64,000 bases of DNA from Hathewaya proteolytica DSM 3090 (GCF_900142225.1 NZ_FRAD01000007.1:1-64000), one strand, 5' to 3'. Shown: positions 7,796 through 17,532, counted from the first letter of the stretch. The notes: a model not told the origin generated them from the letters alone. A program made the numbers and translations.

Positions 7796-9784
7796 TTAAT
7801 ACAGCTTTGCACCTGCTGGAATGTGATCGTCTACCATTAGGCAATGAAGTTTCTCCACACCCTCTTCATGGTGAACAGCTGAAATAATCATACCACAAGA
7901 ATCTATACCCATCATCTTTTTAGGAGGAAGGTTTGTAATTGCAATAAGCGTCTTTCCAATTAGTTCTTCTGGCTCGTAGGTATCGTGGATGCCACTTAAA
8001 ATTACACGGTCCTCACCACTTCCATCGTCTAAAACAAACTTAAGAAGTTTTGCACTCTTAGGCACAGCTGTACACTCTTTAACCTTCACAGCCCTGAAAT
8101 CAGACTTAGCGAAAGTCTCAAAGTCTATACAATCCTTAAACAAAGGTTCGATTTCAACCTTAGAAAAATCTATGTTTTCACAAACTGAATCAGCTTTTTC
8201 TGAAACCTTGTGAGCAAGTGCTGGTGCTTCCTTGGAACTTTCTGAACCAGTGCTCAATGGCTTCATGGTTGGGAAAGGTATTACGTCCCTTATAGAATAA
8301 GCATCTGTCAAGAACATGATTATTCTATCAAGGCCTATACCAAGCCCTCCTGTAGGTGGCATACCGATTTCAAGAGAGTACATAAAATCTTCGTCGATCT
8401 GGTATGCTTCATCGTCTCCAAGCTCTCTTTCATTGGCTTGCTGCTCAAATCTCTGCCTCTGCACTATTGGGTCATTTAACTCAGAGTAAGAATTACAGAT
8501 TTCTCTTCCATATATAAAGCCTTCAAATCTCTCTGTAAACTCTTCATTTCCTCTCTTCTTTTTTGTAAGAGGTGAAATTTCTACTGGGTAGTCACATATG
8601 AAAGTTGGTTGTATCATCTTCTCCTCTGCATACTCCTCAAAGAATGCATTTAAGATATCACCCTTTGTACAGTGCTTAATATCTTTTTTGAATTCTAGGT
8701 GTTTTTCTATTGCAAGAGCCTGTGCTTCTTCGTCAGTTTTAATCTGTGAGAAATCCACCCCAGCATGTTCTTTTACTGCATCTACCATAGTAATCCTTCT
8801 CCATGGAGGAGTTAAGTCTATTTCAGTACCCTGGTAGTTTACCTTCATAGTGCCAAGAACTTTTTGTGATACGTAGGATATCATGTTTTCAGTAATCTCC
8901 ATCATATCATTGTAATCAGCATAAGCCTGATATAACTCTATCATGGTGAACTCTGGGTTGTGTCTTATATCTATTCCTTCATTTCTGAAGTTCTTTCCTA
9001 AGTCATATACTCTGTCATAACCTGCCACAATTAATCTCTTAAGGAAAAGCTCTGTTGCTATTCTAAGGTGCATATCTATACCTAGAGAATTGTGGTGAGT
9101 TACAAATGGTCTAGCAGCAGCACCACTTGCAATTGGAGATAAAATAGGTGTCTCAACTTCCAAGTAGTCCATATTGTCTAAAAATTCTCTTACGTATCTT
9201 ATGATTTTGCTTCTGTTTCTAAGCCTTTCTTTTACCTCAGGATTCATTATAACATCTACTTCTCTATGTCTGTATCTTAAATCCGGATCCTTTAATCCAT
9301 GCCATTTTTCTGGAAGAGGTCTAATAGACTTACAAACAAGCTGAAAATCTTTTATATGTATAGATACCTCACCAGTTTGAGTCTTAAATACAAGACCAGT
9401 AACAGAAAGAATATCTCCTATATTAAAAGATTTAAACTCTTGTATCTTTTCTGCTCCAACGTCATCCACCTTGATGTACATCTGAATTTTTCCGTCTTTA
9501 TCGAAAATATCTGAAAAACCTGCCTTACCATGGACTCTTTTTGACATAAGTCTTCCGGCAACGGTTACTTCCTTGCCCTCAAGTTCTTCATAATTATCTG
9601 CAATTTGCTTTGAAGAATGAGTTACATTTACAGAATACACATCGAAGGGATCTCTTCCGTCTTTCTGTAGTTCCTGCAATTTTGCAACTCTAAGTCCCAT
9701 CTGTTCATTATATTCTTGTTCAGCTTTTTGAGCCAAACGCTGTTCCTTTATCTGTTCTTTTGTTAATTGCTTTTCTTCTGACAT
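7796..9784 (-). CDS. lysS: Lysyl-tRNA synthetase (class II) with fused C-terminal tRNA-binding domain
   Basis: Charges tRNA-Lys. Residues to about 165 form the OB-fold anticodon-binding domain. The class II core follows with motif 2 (FRNEGIDIRHNPEFTMIELYQAYADY) and motif 3 (GGLGIGLDRIIMFL near 480). The protein is 662 residues, about 150 longer than standard LysRS. The extra part, about 553-662, has the Trbp111/MetRS-C tRNA-binding OB-fold signature: DFRAVKVKECTAVPKSAKLL, ILSGI, IAITNLPPKKMMGIDSCGMI. Codon use shows no break at the junction, so this is a genuine fusion. greA ends 11 nt upstream (one operon). The Shine-Dalgarno TAGGAGG precedes the ATG. Confidence 0.95.
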   Translation of the reverse strand: MSEEKQLTKEQIKEQRLAQKAEQEYNEQMGLRVAKLQELQKDGRDPFDVYSVNVTHSSKQIADNYEELEGKEVTVAGRLMSKRVHGKAGFSDIFDKDGKIQMYIKVDDVGAEKIQEFKSFNIGDILSVTGLVFKTQTGEVSIHIKDFQLVCKSIRPLPEKWHGLKDPDLRYRHREVDVIMNPEVKERLRNRSKIIRYVREFLDNMDYLEVETPILSPIASGAAARPFVTHHNSLGIDMHLRIATELFLKRLIVAGYDRVYDLGKNFRNEGIDIRHNPEFTMIELYQAYADYNDMMEITENMISYVSQKVLGTMKVNYQGTEIDLTPPWRRITMVDAVKEHAGVDFSQIKTDEEAQALAIEKHLEFKKDIKHCTKGDILNAFFEEYAEEKMIQPTFICDYPVEISPLTKKKRGNEEFTERFEGFIYGREICNSYSELNDPIVQRQRFEQQANERELGDDEAYQIDEDFMYSLEIGMPPTGGLGIGLDRIIMFLTDAYSIRDVIPFPTMKPLSTGSESSKEAPALAHKVSEKADSVCENIDFSKVEIEPLFKDCIDFETFAKSDFRAVKVKECTAVPKSAKLLKFVLDDGSGEDRVILSGIHDTYEPEELIGKTLIAITNLPPKKMMGIDSCGMIISAVHHEEGVEKLHCLMVDDHIPAGAKLY

Positions 9785-9795
9785 TCTTTTTCCTC

Positions 9796-10278
9796 CTATC
9801 CTCTTTTTACCTCTAATATCTTGTACTTAACAACGCCATCTGGTGTTGTTATTTCAACTTCATCTCCAACTTTTTTGCGCATAAGAGCGTTTCCTACAGG
9901 AGATTCATTTGATATTCTATAATTCATAGGATCAGCTTCAGAAGTTCCGACTATACTAAAGTCTATTTCTTCATCAAATTCATAATCCTTTACTGTTACT
10001 ATACAACCCAAATTTACGATATCATCTTGTAGATCTGTTTCATCTATAACTTCTGCATTTCTAAGTGTATTTTCGATTTCGGCTATTCTTCCTTCTAGAA
10101 ATGCCTGTTCATTCTTAGCTTCATCGTACTCTGCATTTTCACTTAAATCACCAAAGGATAATGCCACTTTTATTTTCTCTGTAATTTCTCTTCTCTTTAC
10201 AGTTTTCAAAAATTCTAATTCATCTTCTAATTTTTTGATTCCATTTGGAGTCATCATGAATTTTTTTGCTTCCACCAT
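9796..10278 (-). CDS. greA: Transcription elongation factor GreA
   Basis: Rescues backtracked RNA polymerase by stimulating transcript cleavage. About 160 residues. The N-terminal coiled coil (KKLEDELEFL ... SENAEYDEAKNEQAFLEGRI) has the conserved acidic tip in GDLSENAEY. The C-terminal FKBP-like domain ends in ESPVGNALMRKKVGDEVEI. The ATG at 10278 follows AAAGGAG at good spacing, so the eight-residue upstream extension is rejected. It has its own consensus promoter and is followed directly by lysS. Confidence 0.95.
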   Translation of the reverse strand: MVEAKKFMMTPNGIKKLEDELEFLKTVKRREITEKIKVALSFGDLSENAEYDEAKNEQAFLEGRIAEIENTLRNAEVIDETDLQDDIVNLGCIVTVKDYEFDEEIDFSIVGTSEADPMNYRISNESPVGNALMRKKVGDEVEITTPDGVVKYKILEVKRG

Positions 10279-10335
10279 GTTAAATTCTCCTTTTCCCTTC
10301 ATTTCGCTGTTCGTTCCTAAAATTAACTTTTAATC

Positions 10336-10364
10336 ATTATAAAACAGTAGCTATACAAAGTCAA
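10336..10364 (-). promoter_or_regulatory. greA-lysS promoter
   Basis: TTGACT (10359-10364), a 17-bp spacer and TATAAT (10336-10341) read toward greA, with the start codon 58 nt farther on. A near-consensus sigma-A promoter. Confidence 0.8.
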
Positions 10365-10396
10365 GAAATACCGCGATCATATGCTGATTATATGAT

Positions 10397-11368
10397 TTAC
10401 ATAGGAATTTCATTCTCATAAGCCTTCAAAATTTCTAGTACCTTTTCGGGATTTGTATCTGAATTTACTAATTTTTTTATGTCAGTACAACGTGGAATTC
10501 CTTTAAGATACCACCCTATTTGCTTTCTCATTTCTCTTACGGCCTTATACTCGTTTTCATACTTCAAGGCCAATTCATAATGCTCTATACACAGCGCTAC
10601 CTTTTCCTTGTCAGTAGGGTAAACAACTTCTTCGCCCCTTATCATGGAGTCAATCTGTTGGAAAATCCATGGATTCCCCATGGCCCCTCTAGCCACAAGT
10701 ATACCATCACAGCCAGTAATCTTTCTTAAATTTCTAGCATCCTCAGCGGAAAAAACATCACCGTTGCCAATTACAGGTATAGCCACAGCTGATTTCACCT
10801 CTGCTATCATATCATAATCAGCTTTTCCCTCGTACATCTGCTGTCTCGTTCTTCCATGAACCGCTATAGCATCAGCCCCAGAGGACTCTAACACCTTGGC
10901 AAACTCAACGGCATTCTTGTGTTCATCGTCAAATCCAATTCTCATCTTAACAGTAACAGGCTTGGTGCTTACCTTTTTCATAGCCTCCACAATACGCCCA
11001 GCTAACAAAGGCTCTTTCATTAACGCAGAGCCTTCTCCGTTTTTAACTATTTTAGACACAGGACATCCCATATTAATATCTACAAGGCAAAAATCTGGGT
11101 TTGGATTTATATATCTTTGGCAAACTTCAGACATGATTTCAGCATGGTTGCCAAAAATCTGTATGGCGCTAGGTCCACAGGCCCTTGAAACTTTCATTAG
11201 AGCTTCAGTGTTTTCACTGCCGTAGTATAATCCTTTTGCGCTGACCATTTCAGTGTAAGTTAATCCACACCCCATGGAGGAACAGATCTCTCTATAGGCT
11301 ACATCTGTAACCCCTGCCATAGGTGCCAAGAACACAGGTACATCAAATTTTAAATCGCCTATTTTCAT
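10397..11368 (-). CDS. dusB: tRNA-dihydrouridine synthase
   Basis: FMN/NADPH-dependent reduction of uridines in tRNA. 323 residues with the DUS TIM-barrel marks: N-terminal VFLAPMAGVTDVAYR, the catalytic cysteine segment NMGCPVSKIVKNGEGSALM, AVHGRTRQQMYEG for FMN/tRNA binding, and IPVIGNGDVFSAEDA. A C-terminal helical domain follows. The product is DusB-like by gene context (next to greA/lysS, as in Bacillus); exact modification sites cannot be read from the sequence. It lies 18 nt after coaX, with AAAGGATG as Shine-Dalgarno. Confidence 0.92.
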   Translation of the reverse strand: MKIGDLKFDVPVFLAPMAGVTDVAYREICSSMGCGLTYTEMVSAKGLYYGSENTEALMKVSRACGPSAIQIFGNHAEIMSEVCQRYINPNPDFCLVDINMGCPVSKIVKNGEGSALMKEPLLAGRIVEAMKKVSTKPVTVKMRIGFDDEHKNAVEFAKVLESSGADAIAVHGRTRQQMYEGKADYDMIAEVKSAVAIPVIGNGDVFSAEDARNLRKITGCDGILVARGAMGNPWIFQQIDSMIRGEEVVYPTDKEKVALCIEHYELALKYENEYKAVREMRKQIGWYLKGIPRCTDIKKLVNSDTNPEKVLEILKAYENEIPM

Positions 11369-11386
11369 ATTTTCATCCTTTACCTT

Positions 11387-12169
11387 CTATTTTGCCATAG
11401 CCTTATTGTATATAATTTTTAGCCCTTCAAGAGTAAGAAATGGATCTATCTTATCTATAGTAATAGAATCCTCATATATTAACGAAGATAGACCACCCGT
11501 TGCAATTACATATGGCTCATCCTCTCCCATAGACATCATTTCTTTTTTCATCTTATTGACGATGTAATCCACTTGACCTACATACCCAAATATAATTCCA
11601 GATTGCATTGCTGAAATAGTATTGGTACATATAACTTGTTTAGGCCTTATCAAGTTTACTTCCGGTAGTTTTGCTGCTTTTTGAATTAGAGCTTCCGTAG
11701 AAATCTTAATTCCTGGGCATATGGTTCCACCTAAATAATCGCCTTTTTTTGTTATAGCACAAAAGGTAGTAGCTGTTCCAAAATCTATAACGATTAGAGG
11801 GCGCTTGTATTTCTCGTAGGCAGATACAGCATTGACTATTCTGTCAGCCCCAACCTCTTTAGGATTATCATATTTTATATTTATTCCCGTTTTTATACCT
11901 GGCCCCACGATGACGGGTTTCTTGTCGAAATATTTTTTTACCATATGCTCTATAGTATACATTATATGTGGTACTACAGAAGAGATAATAACACCTTTTA
12001 TATCATCAATATGTATATTACTTATTTCAAACATTTTGCAAATCAAAACACCATATTCATCACAGGTTTTACTGGTATCTGTACACATCCTCCAATATCC
12101 CTGAAGAATTTCATCCTTATAGGCACCTATAACAATATTGGTATTCCCTATATCCATAACCAGAATCAC
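11387..12169 (-). CDS. coaX: Type III pantothenate kinase
   Basis: First step of coenzyme A synthesis: pantothenate plus ATP to 4'-phosphopantothenate. 260 residues with the ASKHA-fold motifs of CoaX: DIGNTNIVIG near the N-terminus, GADRIVNAVSAYEKY in the middle, DFGTATTFCAI, and GGTICPGI. The start is GTG, with AGGAGG about 11 nt upstream; the alternative ATG four codons later would cut the beta-strand before DIGNTN. Its position between ftsH and dusB matches the Bacillus order. Confidence 0.94.
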   Translation of the reverse strand: MILVMDIGNTNIVIGAYKDEILQGYWRMCTDTSKTCDEYGVLICKMFEISNIHIDDIKGVIISSVVPHIMYTIEHMVKKYFDKKPVIVGPGIKTGINIKYDNPKEVGADRIVNAVSAYEKYKRPLIVIDFGTATTFCAITKKGDYLGGTICPGIKISTEALIQKAAKLPEVNLIRPKQVICTNTISAMQSGIIFGYVGQVDYIVNKMKKEMMSMGEDEPYVIATGGLSSLIYEDSITIDKIDPFLTLEGLKIIYNKAMAK

Positions 12170-12181
12170 TTAAAAAAACAC

Positions 12182-12233
12182 CTCCTAGCAATACTCCTAG
12201 CAATAATAAAAGCAGCACAAAGCCGCTTTTATT
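12182..12233 (-). terminator. Hairpin and tandem 12-bp repeat between the GGDEF gene and coaX
   Basis: A 12-bp unit (TATTGCTAGGAG on the minus strand) is repeated exactly twice at 12182-12205, so the coaX Shine-Dalgarno is duplicated. Just upstream, 12205-12233 forms AATAAAAGCGGC/GCTGCTTTTATT with a 5-nt loop. It could end the GGDEF transcript or act as an attenuator; the trailing T-run is short. Confidence 0.5.
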
Positions 12234-12345
12234 TTCCTATAATCAATACTCTAATTTTATCAATTGAAATATTTTTGTCAAGTTAATTTAATAATCAATT
12301 TAAATTTTTACTATATCTTCATATGTCTATATATGGGAAGTAAGG

Positions 12346-13494
12346 CTATTTAGTGCTTTGCTTTTGTATATACATCCTCTCATCAGCCTCAGAGGTAAGC
12401 TCATCCACGCTTTTAATTTCATTAGGTGCCAATACTGCGTACCCAATACTCATAGACAAAACATAAGGTTTGTCGGATTCCATTGTAAACTTGTGAATTT
12501 CATCGTTTATTGTCTTTATAGTATCTATAACCGCCGTTTCTCTACCTCTTTCACCAATAACTACAAATTCATCTCCACCTAGTCTAGCCACAAAATCTGA
12601 CCGCTTTACTGAACTAGCAAGGATCTTAGCTGCGTCCTTTAAAGCCTCATCGCCAACCAAATGGCCATAATTATCATTAATGCTTTTAAATTTATCAATA
12701 TCTATCATCAAAATAAATAGTAAATTCCCCTTATTTCTATATCGAATCTTGTAATCTATGTAGGATTCGAATGTTAACCTATTATTAATCCCCGTAAGTG
12801 CATCCGTAGTCATTTTAGTGTTTTGAAGGTTAATATAGATAATTAGCAATGCTATGGCAGAGGAAGTCCACAACACTGACACACCTAGAAATAAATTTTG
12901 TATAATTAGACCTACAATTGGCACTATGGGATATTTCAATAAAAATTTGATCTTTTCCTTCTTTAAAATTTGTTTGCTTTTCCTAAGAAATAATATGGTT
13001 ACAAGATAAGCATGGACAAAATACATTACATTAATAATAACACATACAAAGTAATATTTCCCACGGCTATATATATTTTCAGCACTAATGTTAAACAAGA
13101 TAGGCGAAGCGAAGCTTTTCCAAATAAGTATTAAAGTAATCAATATAGGCATTATATATATAATAATTCGCTTTTTTATTCTCCTAACATCTTCATAAAT
13201 TTTGTAATCACAGTACAGAAGCCAAGTGCAACATATCATAGGATGCATAATGTAATACGCGACAGTAGAGGCAATATTCATATTCCTTGCGCCCCAAAAC
13301 ATTTTGCCGTTTAGCAACCACATGAGCATATCTGTCACTAATAATAGTATATTCAGAACAAGCATAACTGAAAATAATTTATCATCCATCTCACTTTTTT
13401 TTATATATTTGTAGCCAAAGTTAAAGTACATTAATGATAAAATAGCAATTCCCACCATGTCCATACACACATACATTATGTTATAGGCATTCAC
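12346..13494 (-). CDS. Membrane-anchored diguanylate cyclase (GGDEF)
   Basis: Predicted synthesis of cyclic di-GMP. 382 residues: about six or seven hydrophobic membrane segments in residues 1-215, then a GGDEF domain to the end. Visible motifs are DALTGINNRLTFE, the metal-binding DIDKFKSINDNYGHLVGD, and the active-site RLGGDEFVV. The residues before GGDEF are KRSDFVA, so the usual RxxD product-inhibition I-site is absent. The start is GTG with GAGGTG upstream. The membrane part resembles no sensor domain that I can name. It lies between fhs and coaX, an insertion relative to the Bacillus order. Confidence 0.88.
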   Translation of the reverse strand: MNAYNIMYVCMDMVGIAILSLMYFNFGYKYIKKSEMDDKLFSVMLVLNILLLVTDMLMWLLNGKMFWGARNMNIASTVAYYIMHPMICCTWLLYCDYKIYEDVRRIKKRIIIYIMPILITLILIWKSFASPILFNISAENIYSRGKYYFVCVIINVMYFVHAYLVTILFLRKSKQILKKEKIKFLLKYPIVPIVGLIIQNLFLGVSVLWTSSAIALLIIYINLQNTKMTTDALTGINNRLTFESYIDYKIRYRNKGNLLFILMIDIDKFKSINDNYGHLVGDEALKDAAKILASSVKRSDFVARLGGDEFVVIGERGRETAVIDTIKTINDEIHKFTMESDKPYVLSMSIGYAVLAPNEIKSVDELTSEADERMYIQKQSTK

Positions 13495-13587
13495 ATTTGT
13501 TCACCTCATTTATCAATTATAAAGCTAAAAATTATGTTTACAGCTATTATATCATTTTAATTGTATTAACAACAAGTATTCCTGTAG

Positions 13588-13622
13588 AAAAAGGCCTCCA
13601 CAGAAAAATTCCTGTAGAGACC
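13588..13622 (-). terminator. Terminator after fhs
   Basis: GGTCTCTACAG pairs with CTGTGGAGGCC (11 bp with G-U), followed by TTTTTC on the minus strand. It lies 38 nt after the fhs stop. Confidence 0.85.
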
Positions 13623-13659
13623 CAATATTTATCCTATTTTTTATACCTAGGTACTTTTT

Positions 13660-15327
13660 TTAGAATAAGCCTGTAATTACACCATCTGTTGAAATATCCA
13701 TATTGTTTGCAGCTGGTATTTTTGGAAGTCCAGGCATAGTCATGATGCTTCCCGTAAGAGCCACAATAAATCCAGCTCCACTAGAAACTCTTACTTCTCT
13801 TACTGTTACTTTAAATCCATTTGGTTTTGCAAGAAGAGATGGATTATCAGATAGAGAATACTGTGTTTTAGCCATACAAATAGGCATTTTATCTAGACCT
13901 ATGTCTTCGATTTCTTTTATGTTCTTCAATGCTCCACTTTCAAATTCTACACCATCAGCACCATAGATTTCCTTGGCTATAATCTGTATTTTTTCCTTTA
14001 TAGATAAATTTTCATCATATATAGGTTTAAAATGTGTTTCTTCTCTTTCTATTAAATCTACCACTTTTTCTGCTAAATCTACTCCACCATCTCCACCTTT
14101 GCCCCATACTTCGCAAAGAGATACTTCCACTCCATGGCTACGGCAGAAATCTTCGATGAACTTAACCTCATTTTCAGTGTCACTAGAGAATTTATTTATA
14201 GCAACTATACAAGGAACACCATATTTCTTCACATTTTCTATGTGTTTTTCAAGGTTTCCTATACCCTTTTCAAGAGCAGCCATATTTTCATTGTTTAACT
14301 CATCCTTCTTAACTCCACCGTGATGCTTTAAAGCCCTAATTGTAGCAACTATAACTACACAATTCGGCTTCAATCCTCCAAATCTGCATTTTATGTCGAA
14401 GAATTTTTCAGCACCAAGATCAGCACCAAAACCTGCCTCTGTTACTGCATAATCGCATAATTTCAATCCCATCTTTGTTGCAATAAGACTGTTACAACCA
14501 TGGGCAATGTTAGCAAACGGACCACCATGTATTATAGCAGGAGTGTTTTCTAAAGTCTGCACTAGATTTGGCTTTATAGCATCCTTCATAAGAAGAGCCA
14601 TAGCTCCATTTACTTTAAGATCCTTGCAATATATAGGTTTATTGTCCACGGAATATGCAATAAGTATGTTCCCCATTCTTTCCTTTAAGTCCATAAGATC
14701 TTTTGAAAGGCAAAGAATAGCCATAATTTCAGAAGCCACAGTTATCATAAAACCATCTTCTCTTAAATATCCATTTGGTTTTCCACCCATGCCAACTACA
14801 ATGCTTCTAAGAGCTCTGTCGTTCATATCCATTACTCTTTTAAATTTAATTCTTCTGCTGTCAATATTTAATTGATTCCCCTGATGTATATGATTGTCTA
14901 TAGTTGCACTTAATAAATTATTTGCTGCAGTAATAGCATGCATATCTCCAGTAAAATGAAGATTTATATCTTCCATAGGAACAACCTGAGCGTATCCTCC
15001 ACCAGCTGCTCCTCCTTTAACACCAAATACAGGTCCTAAGGATGGTTCCCTTAAAACAGCAATGGAATTTTTATTTATTTTATTCAACGCCTGACTTAAG
15101 CCTATAGTAACTGTAGATTTGCCTTCCCCTGCTGGAGTTGGGTTTATAGCAGTAACTAGAATAAGATTGCCTTTTTTATCACTGTCTTTATTCAAAACAT
15201 CTAAACTAATTTTAGCCTTGTATCTTCCGTATTGTTCAATTTCCTCTTCTTGAACATTGATTTTTCTGGCAATTTCCATTATGTTTAACATTTTCGCTTC
15301 CTGTGCAATTTCAATGTCTGATTTCAT
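13660..15327 (-). CDS. fhs: Formate--tetrahydrofolate ligase
   Basis: ATP-dependent formation of 10-formyl-THF, used in one-carbon metabolism and the methyl branch of acetogenesis. 555 residues, the usual length. P-loop region INPTPAGEGKSTVTIGL; conserved REPSLGPVFGVKGGAAGGGYAQV; FTGDMHAITAANNLLSA; GGPFANIAHGCNSL; ASSGAGFIVALTG-like segment near the C-terminus. The Shine-Dalgarno AAGGAGG lies 7 nt before the ATG. An extended -10 (TGATATAAT) lies about 70 nt upstream. The gene is flanked by terminators on both sides, so it is probably monocistronic. Confidence 0.97.
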   Translation of the reverse strand: MKSDIEIAQEAKMLNIMEIARKINVQEEEIEQYGRYKAKISLDVLNKDSDKKGNLILVTAINPTPAGEGKSTVTIGLSQALNKINKNSIAVLREPSLGPVFGVKGGAAGGGYAQVVPMEDINLHFTGDMHAITAANNLLSATIDNHIHQGNQLNIDSRRIKFKRVMDMNDRALRSIVVGMGGKPNGYLREDGFMITVASEIMAILCLSKDLMDLKERMGNILIAYSVDNKPIYCKDLKVNGAMALLMKDAIKPNLVQTLENTPAIIHGGPFANIAHGCNSLIATKMGLKLCDYAVTEAGFGADLGAEKFFDIKCRFGGLKPNCVVIVATIRALKHHGGVKKDELNNENMAALEKGIGNLEKHIENVKKYGVPCIVAINKFSSDTENEVKFIEDFCRSHGVEVSLCEVWGKGGDGGVDLAEKVVDLIEREETHFKPIYDENLSIKEKIQIIAKEIYGADGVEFESGALKNIKEIEDIGLDKMPICMAKTQYSLSDNPSLLAKPNGFKVTVREVRVSSGAGFIVALTGSIMTMPGLPKIPAANNMDISTDGVITGLF

Positions 15328-15459
15328 GGCTTATCCTCCTTATAATTAAACACGAATATTTTTTACTGCATAAATAAAGATTATGCGTTTATTATATCAC
15401 ATAAAACCCATATATCCTATAAAAAACAATTTTTTAACGATAAAATAAACACATTTGAC

Positions 15460-15499
15460 AAAAAAGACGTACAAAATGTATTTTTCCATTTTATACGTC
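15460..15499 (-). terminator. Terminator after ftsH
   Basis: GACGTATAAAATG and CATTTTGTACGTC form a 13-bp stem (15466-15499), followed by TTTTTTGTC. It lies about 40 nt after the ftsH stop. Confidence 0.9.
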
Positions 15500-15540
15500 C
15501 GTCAATTCATTTTAAGTTAACCTATAGAACATGGACTTTC

Positions 15541-17532
15541 TTACTTCTCTTCGTCCTTAAGTTCTTCTTTGTTTTCATCTTTTTGAAGCAATAGTTCTTC
15601 TTCTGAATTTGTAGTCGTTTTTTCTTTAACATCTACCACATCTTCTTGTTTTTCTTTGCTGTTCTCAACTGGAGATGATGATGTACCCTTTGCATCCTCT
15701 GAATGCTCTACAGGTGGTAGTTCTTTTCCCTGAAGAACCATAAGGAATTCCTCTCCTGATAAACGTTCTCTTTCTAATAGGGCATTTGCCACATCATGAA
15801 GTTCCTTTATATTTTCCTTCAAGATGGTCTCAGCTCTATCATAAGCATCAAAGCTAAGCTTGTTAACTTCTTTGTCTATTTTTGCAGCCACTTCCTCACT
15901 GTAATTTCTCTCATGACCTAAATCCCTGCCCAAGAAAACTTCACCGTGATTGGTTCCATAGGACAAAGGTCCTAATTCATCAGACATACCGTATTCAAGC
16001 ACCATTTTTCTAGCTATAGAACTCATTCGATCAATATCATTTTTTGCACCAGTACTAATATCCCCAAGAACAAGCTTTTCAGCCACTCTTCCCCCAAGAA
16101 GACCTACCATCTCATCTAAAAGTTTAGATTTTGATGTATAACTAGTATCCTTTTCCGGAAGATTCATGGTGTATCCTCCAGCCATGCCTCTTGGTATTAT
16201 GCTTATTTCGTGAACTGGATCGGAGTGTTTAAGATGCTGCATAACAACTGCGTGACCTGCTTCATGGTAAGCTGTCAGCTTTTTATCTTCATCATTTATA
16301 ACTCTACTCTTCTTTTCTGGACCCGCTATAACTCTTGTTATAGCTTCTTCTAATTCGTCCATACCTATTACCTTTTTGTTTTCCCTAACAGCAAGCAACG
16401 CTGCCTCATTCATAAGGTTTTCAAGATCAGCACCTGTAAATCCAGGAGTTCTCTTTGCTAGTACTTTTAACTCTACTGTCTCTGCTAGATGTTTATTTCT
16501 TGAATGTATCTTTAGAATTTCTTCTCTTCCCTTAACATCAGGTGCGCCCACAAGGATTTGTCTATCAAACCTTCCTGGTCTTAATAATGCTGGATCCAGA
16601 ATGTCAGGTCTATTAGTAGCAGCCACCATTATAATGCCTTCATTGGCTGAGAAACCGTCCATTTCAACAAGCAATTGGTTTAGAGTTTGCTCTCTTTCAT
16701 CGTGTCCTCCGCCTAAACCTGCTCCTCTTTGCCTTCCCACTGCATCAATTTCGTCTACAAATATAATACAAGGTGCATTTTCCTTTGCTTTTTCAAACAG
16801 ATCTCTAACTCTAGATGCACCAACACCTACAAACATTTCTACAAAATCTGAACCTGAAATGCTGAAAAATGGAACACCAGCTTCCCCCGCAACAGCTTTT
16901 GCCAATAAGGTTTTACCTGTTCCTGGTGGTCCCACAAGGAGTATTCCTTTAGGAATTCTAGCACCCATTTCTACATATCTTCTAGGTTGTTTTAAGAAAT
17001 CAACTACTTCAGCAAGCTCATCCTTTTCTTCATCAGCACCTGCAACATCCTTAAATCCCACAGTCTTTTTATCAGGAGTAGCCATCTTTGCTCTGCTCTT
17101 ACCAAAGCTCATAACTCCACGACCGCCTCCACCTTGAGACTGTTGCGCGAACATGAAAAATATAAAAAATACTATGCTTATTACAAGAATCACTTGTGGC
17201 AAATATTGCATCCATAAAGGAATGCTCTCTGGCTTTATATATTCAACTTTTGAGTTGTCTAATTTACCGCTAGATATTAACTCATCCAATAATCTTGTAG
17301 ATATGGTAACTTCATATTTCTCCTTACTGCTCTTTAACTCTCCTGTAACAACAGAAATACTCCCCTCCTGCTGCACCTTTACGTTTTCGATACTGTCACT
17401 TTTGACTTTTTGTACAAAGTCGCTATAAACCATCGCATTCGAACCACTGTCGGAATTTAAATATAACATGCCGGCAAACATGGCAATACCCAAAATTATT
17501 ATCCAGACCATTGCACTTGAAACTTTTTTCAT
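15541..17532 (-). CDS. ftsH: ATP-dependent membrane zinc metalloprotease FtsH
   Basis: Membrane-bound AAA+ protease that degrades misfolded membrane and regulatory proteins. 663 residues: TM1 about 7-27, an extracytoplasmic segment, TM2 about 109-129, Walker A GPPGTGKT at 201-208, Walker B IIFVDEIDA, SRH region ATNRPDILDPALLRPGRFDR, zinc site HEAGH at 423-427. The last 60 or so residues are a very acidic, lysine/glutamate-rich low-complexity tail. The Shine-Dalgarno GAGAGGGGGG precedes the ATG. It follows tilS-hpt with a 127-nt gap, the conserved Firmicutes order. Confidence 0.97.
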   Translation of the reverse strand: MKKVSSAMVWIIILGIAMFAGMLYLNSDSGSNAMVYSDFVQKVKSDSIENVKVQQEGSISVVTGELKSSKEKYEVTISTRLLDELISSGKLDNSKVEYIKPESIPLWMQYLPQVILVISIVFFIFFMFAQQSQGGGGRGVMSFGKSRAKMATPDKKTVGFKDVAGADEEKDELAEVVDFLKQPRRYVEMGARIPKGILLVGPPGTGKTLLAKAVAGEAGVPFFSISGSDFVEMFVGVGASRVRDLFEKAKENAPCIIFVDEIDAVGRQRGAGLGGGHDEREQTLNQLLVEMDGFSANEGIIMVAATNRPDILDPALLRPGRFDRQILVGAPDVKGREEILKIHSRNKHLAETVELKVLAKRTPGFTGADLENLMNEAALLAVRENKKVIGMDELEEAITRVIAGPEKKSRVINDEDKKLTAYHEAGHAVVMQHLKHSDPVHEISIIPRGMAGGYTMNLPEKDTSYTSKSKLLDEMVGLLGGRVAEKLVLGDISTGAKNDIDRMSSIARKMVLEYGMSDELGPLSYGTNHGEVFLGRDLGHERNYSEEVAAKIDKEVNKLSFDAYDRAETILKENIKELHDVANALLERERLSGEEFLMVLQGKELPPVEHSEDAKGTSSSPVENSKEKQEDVVDVKEKTTTNSEEELLLQKDENKEELKDEEK

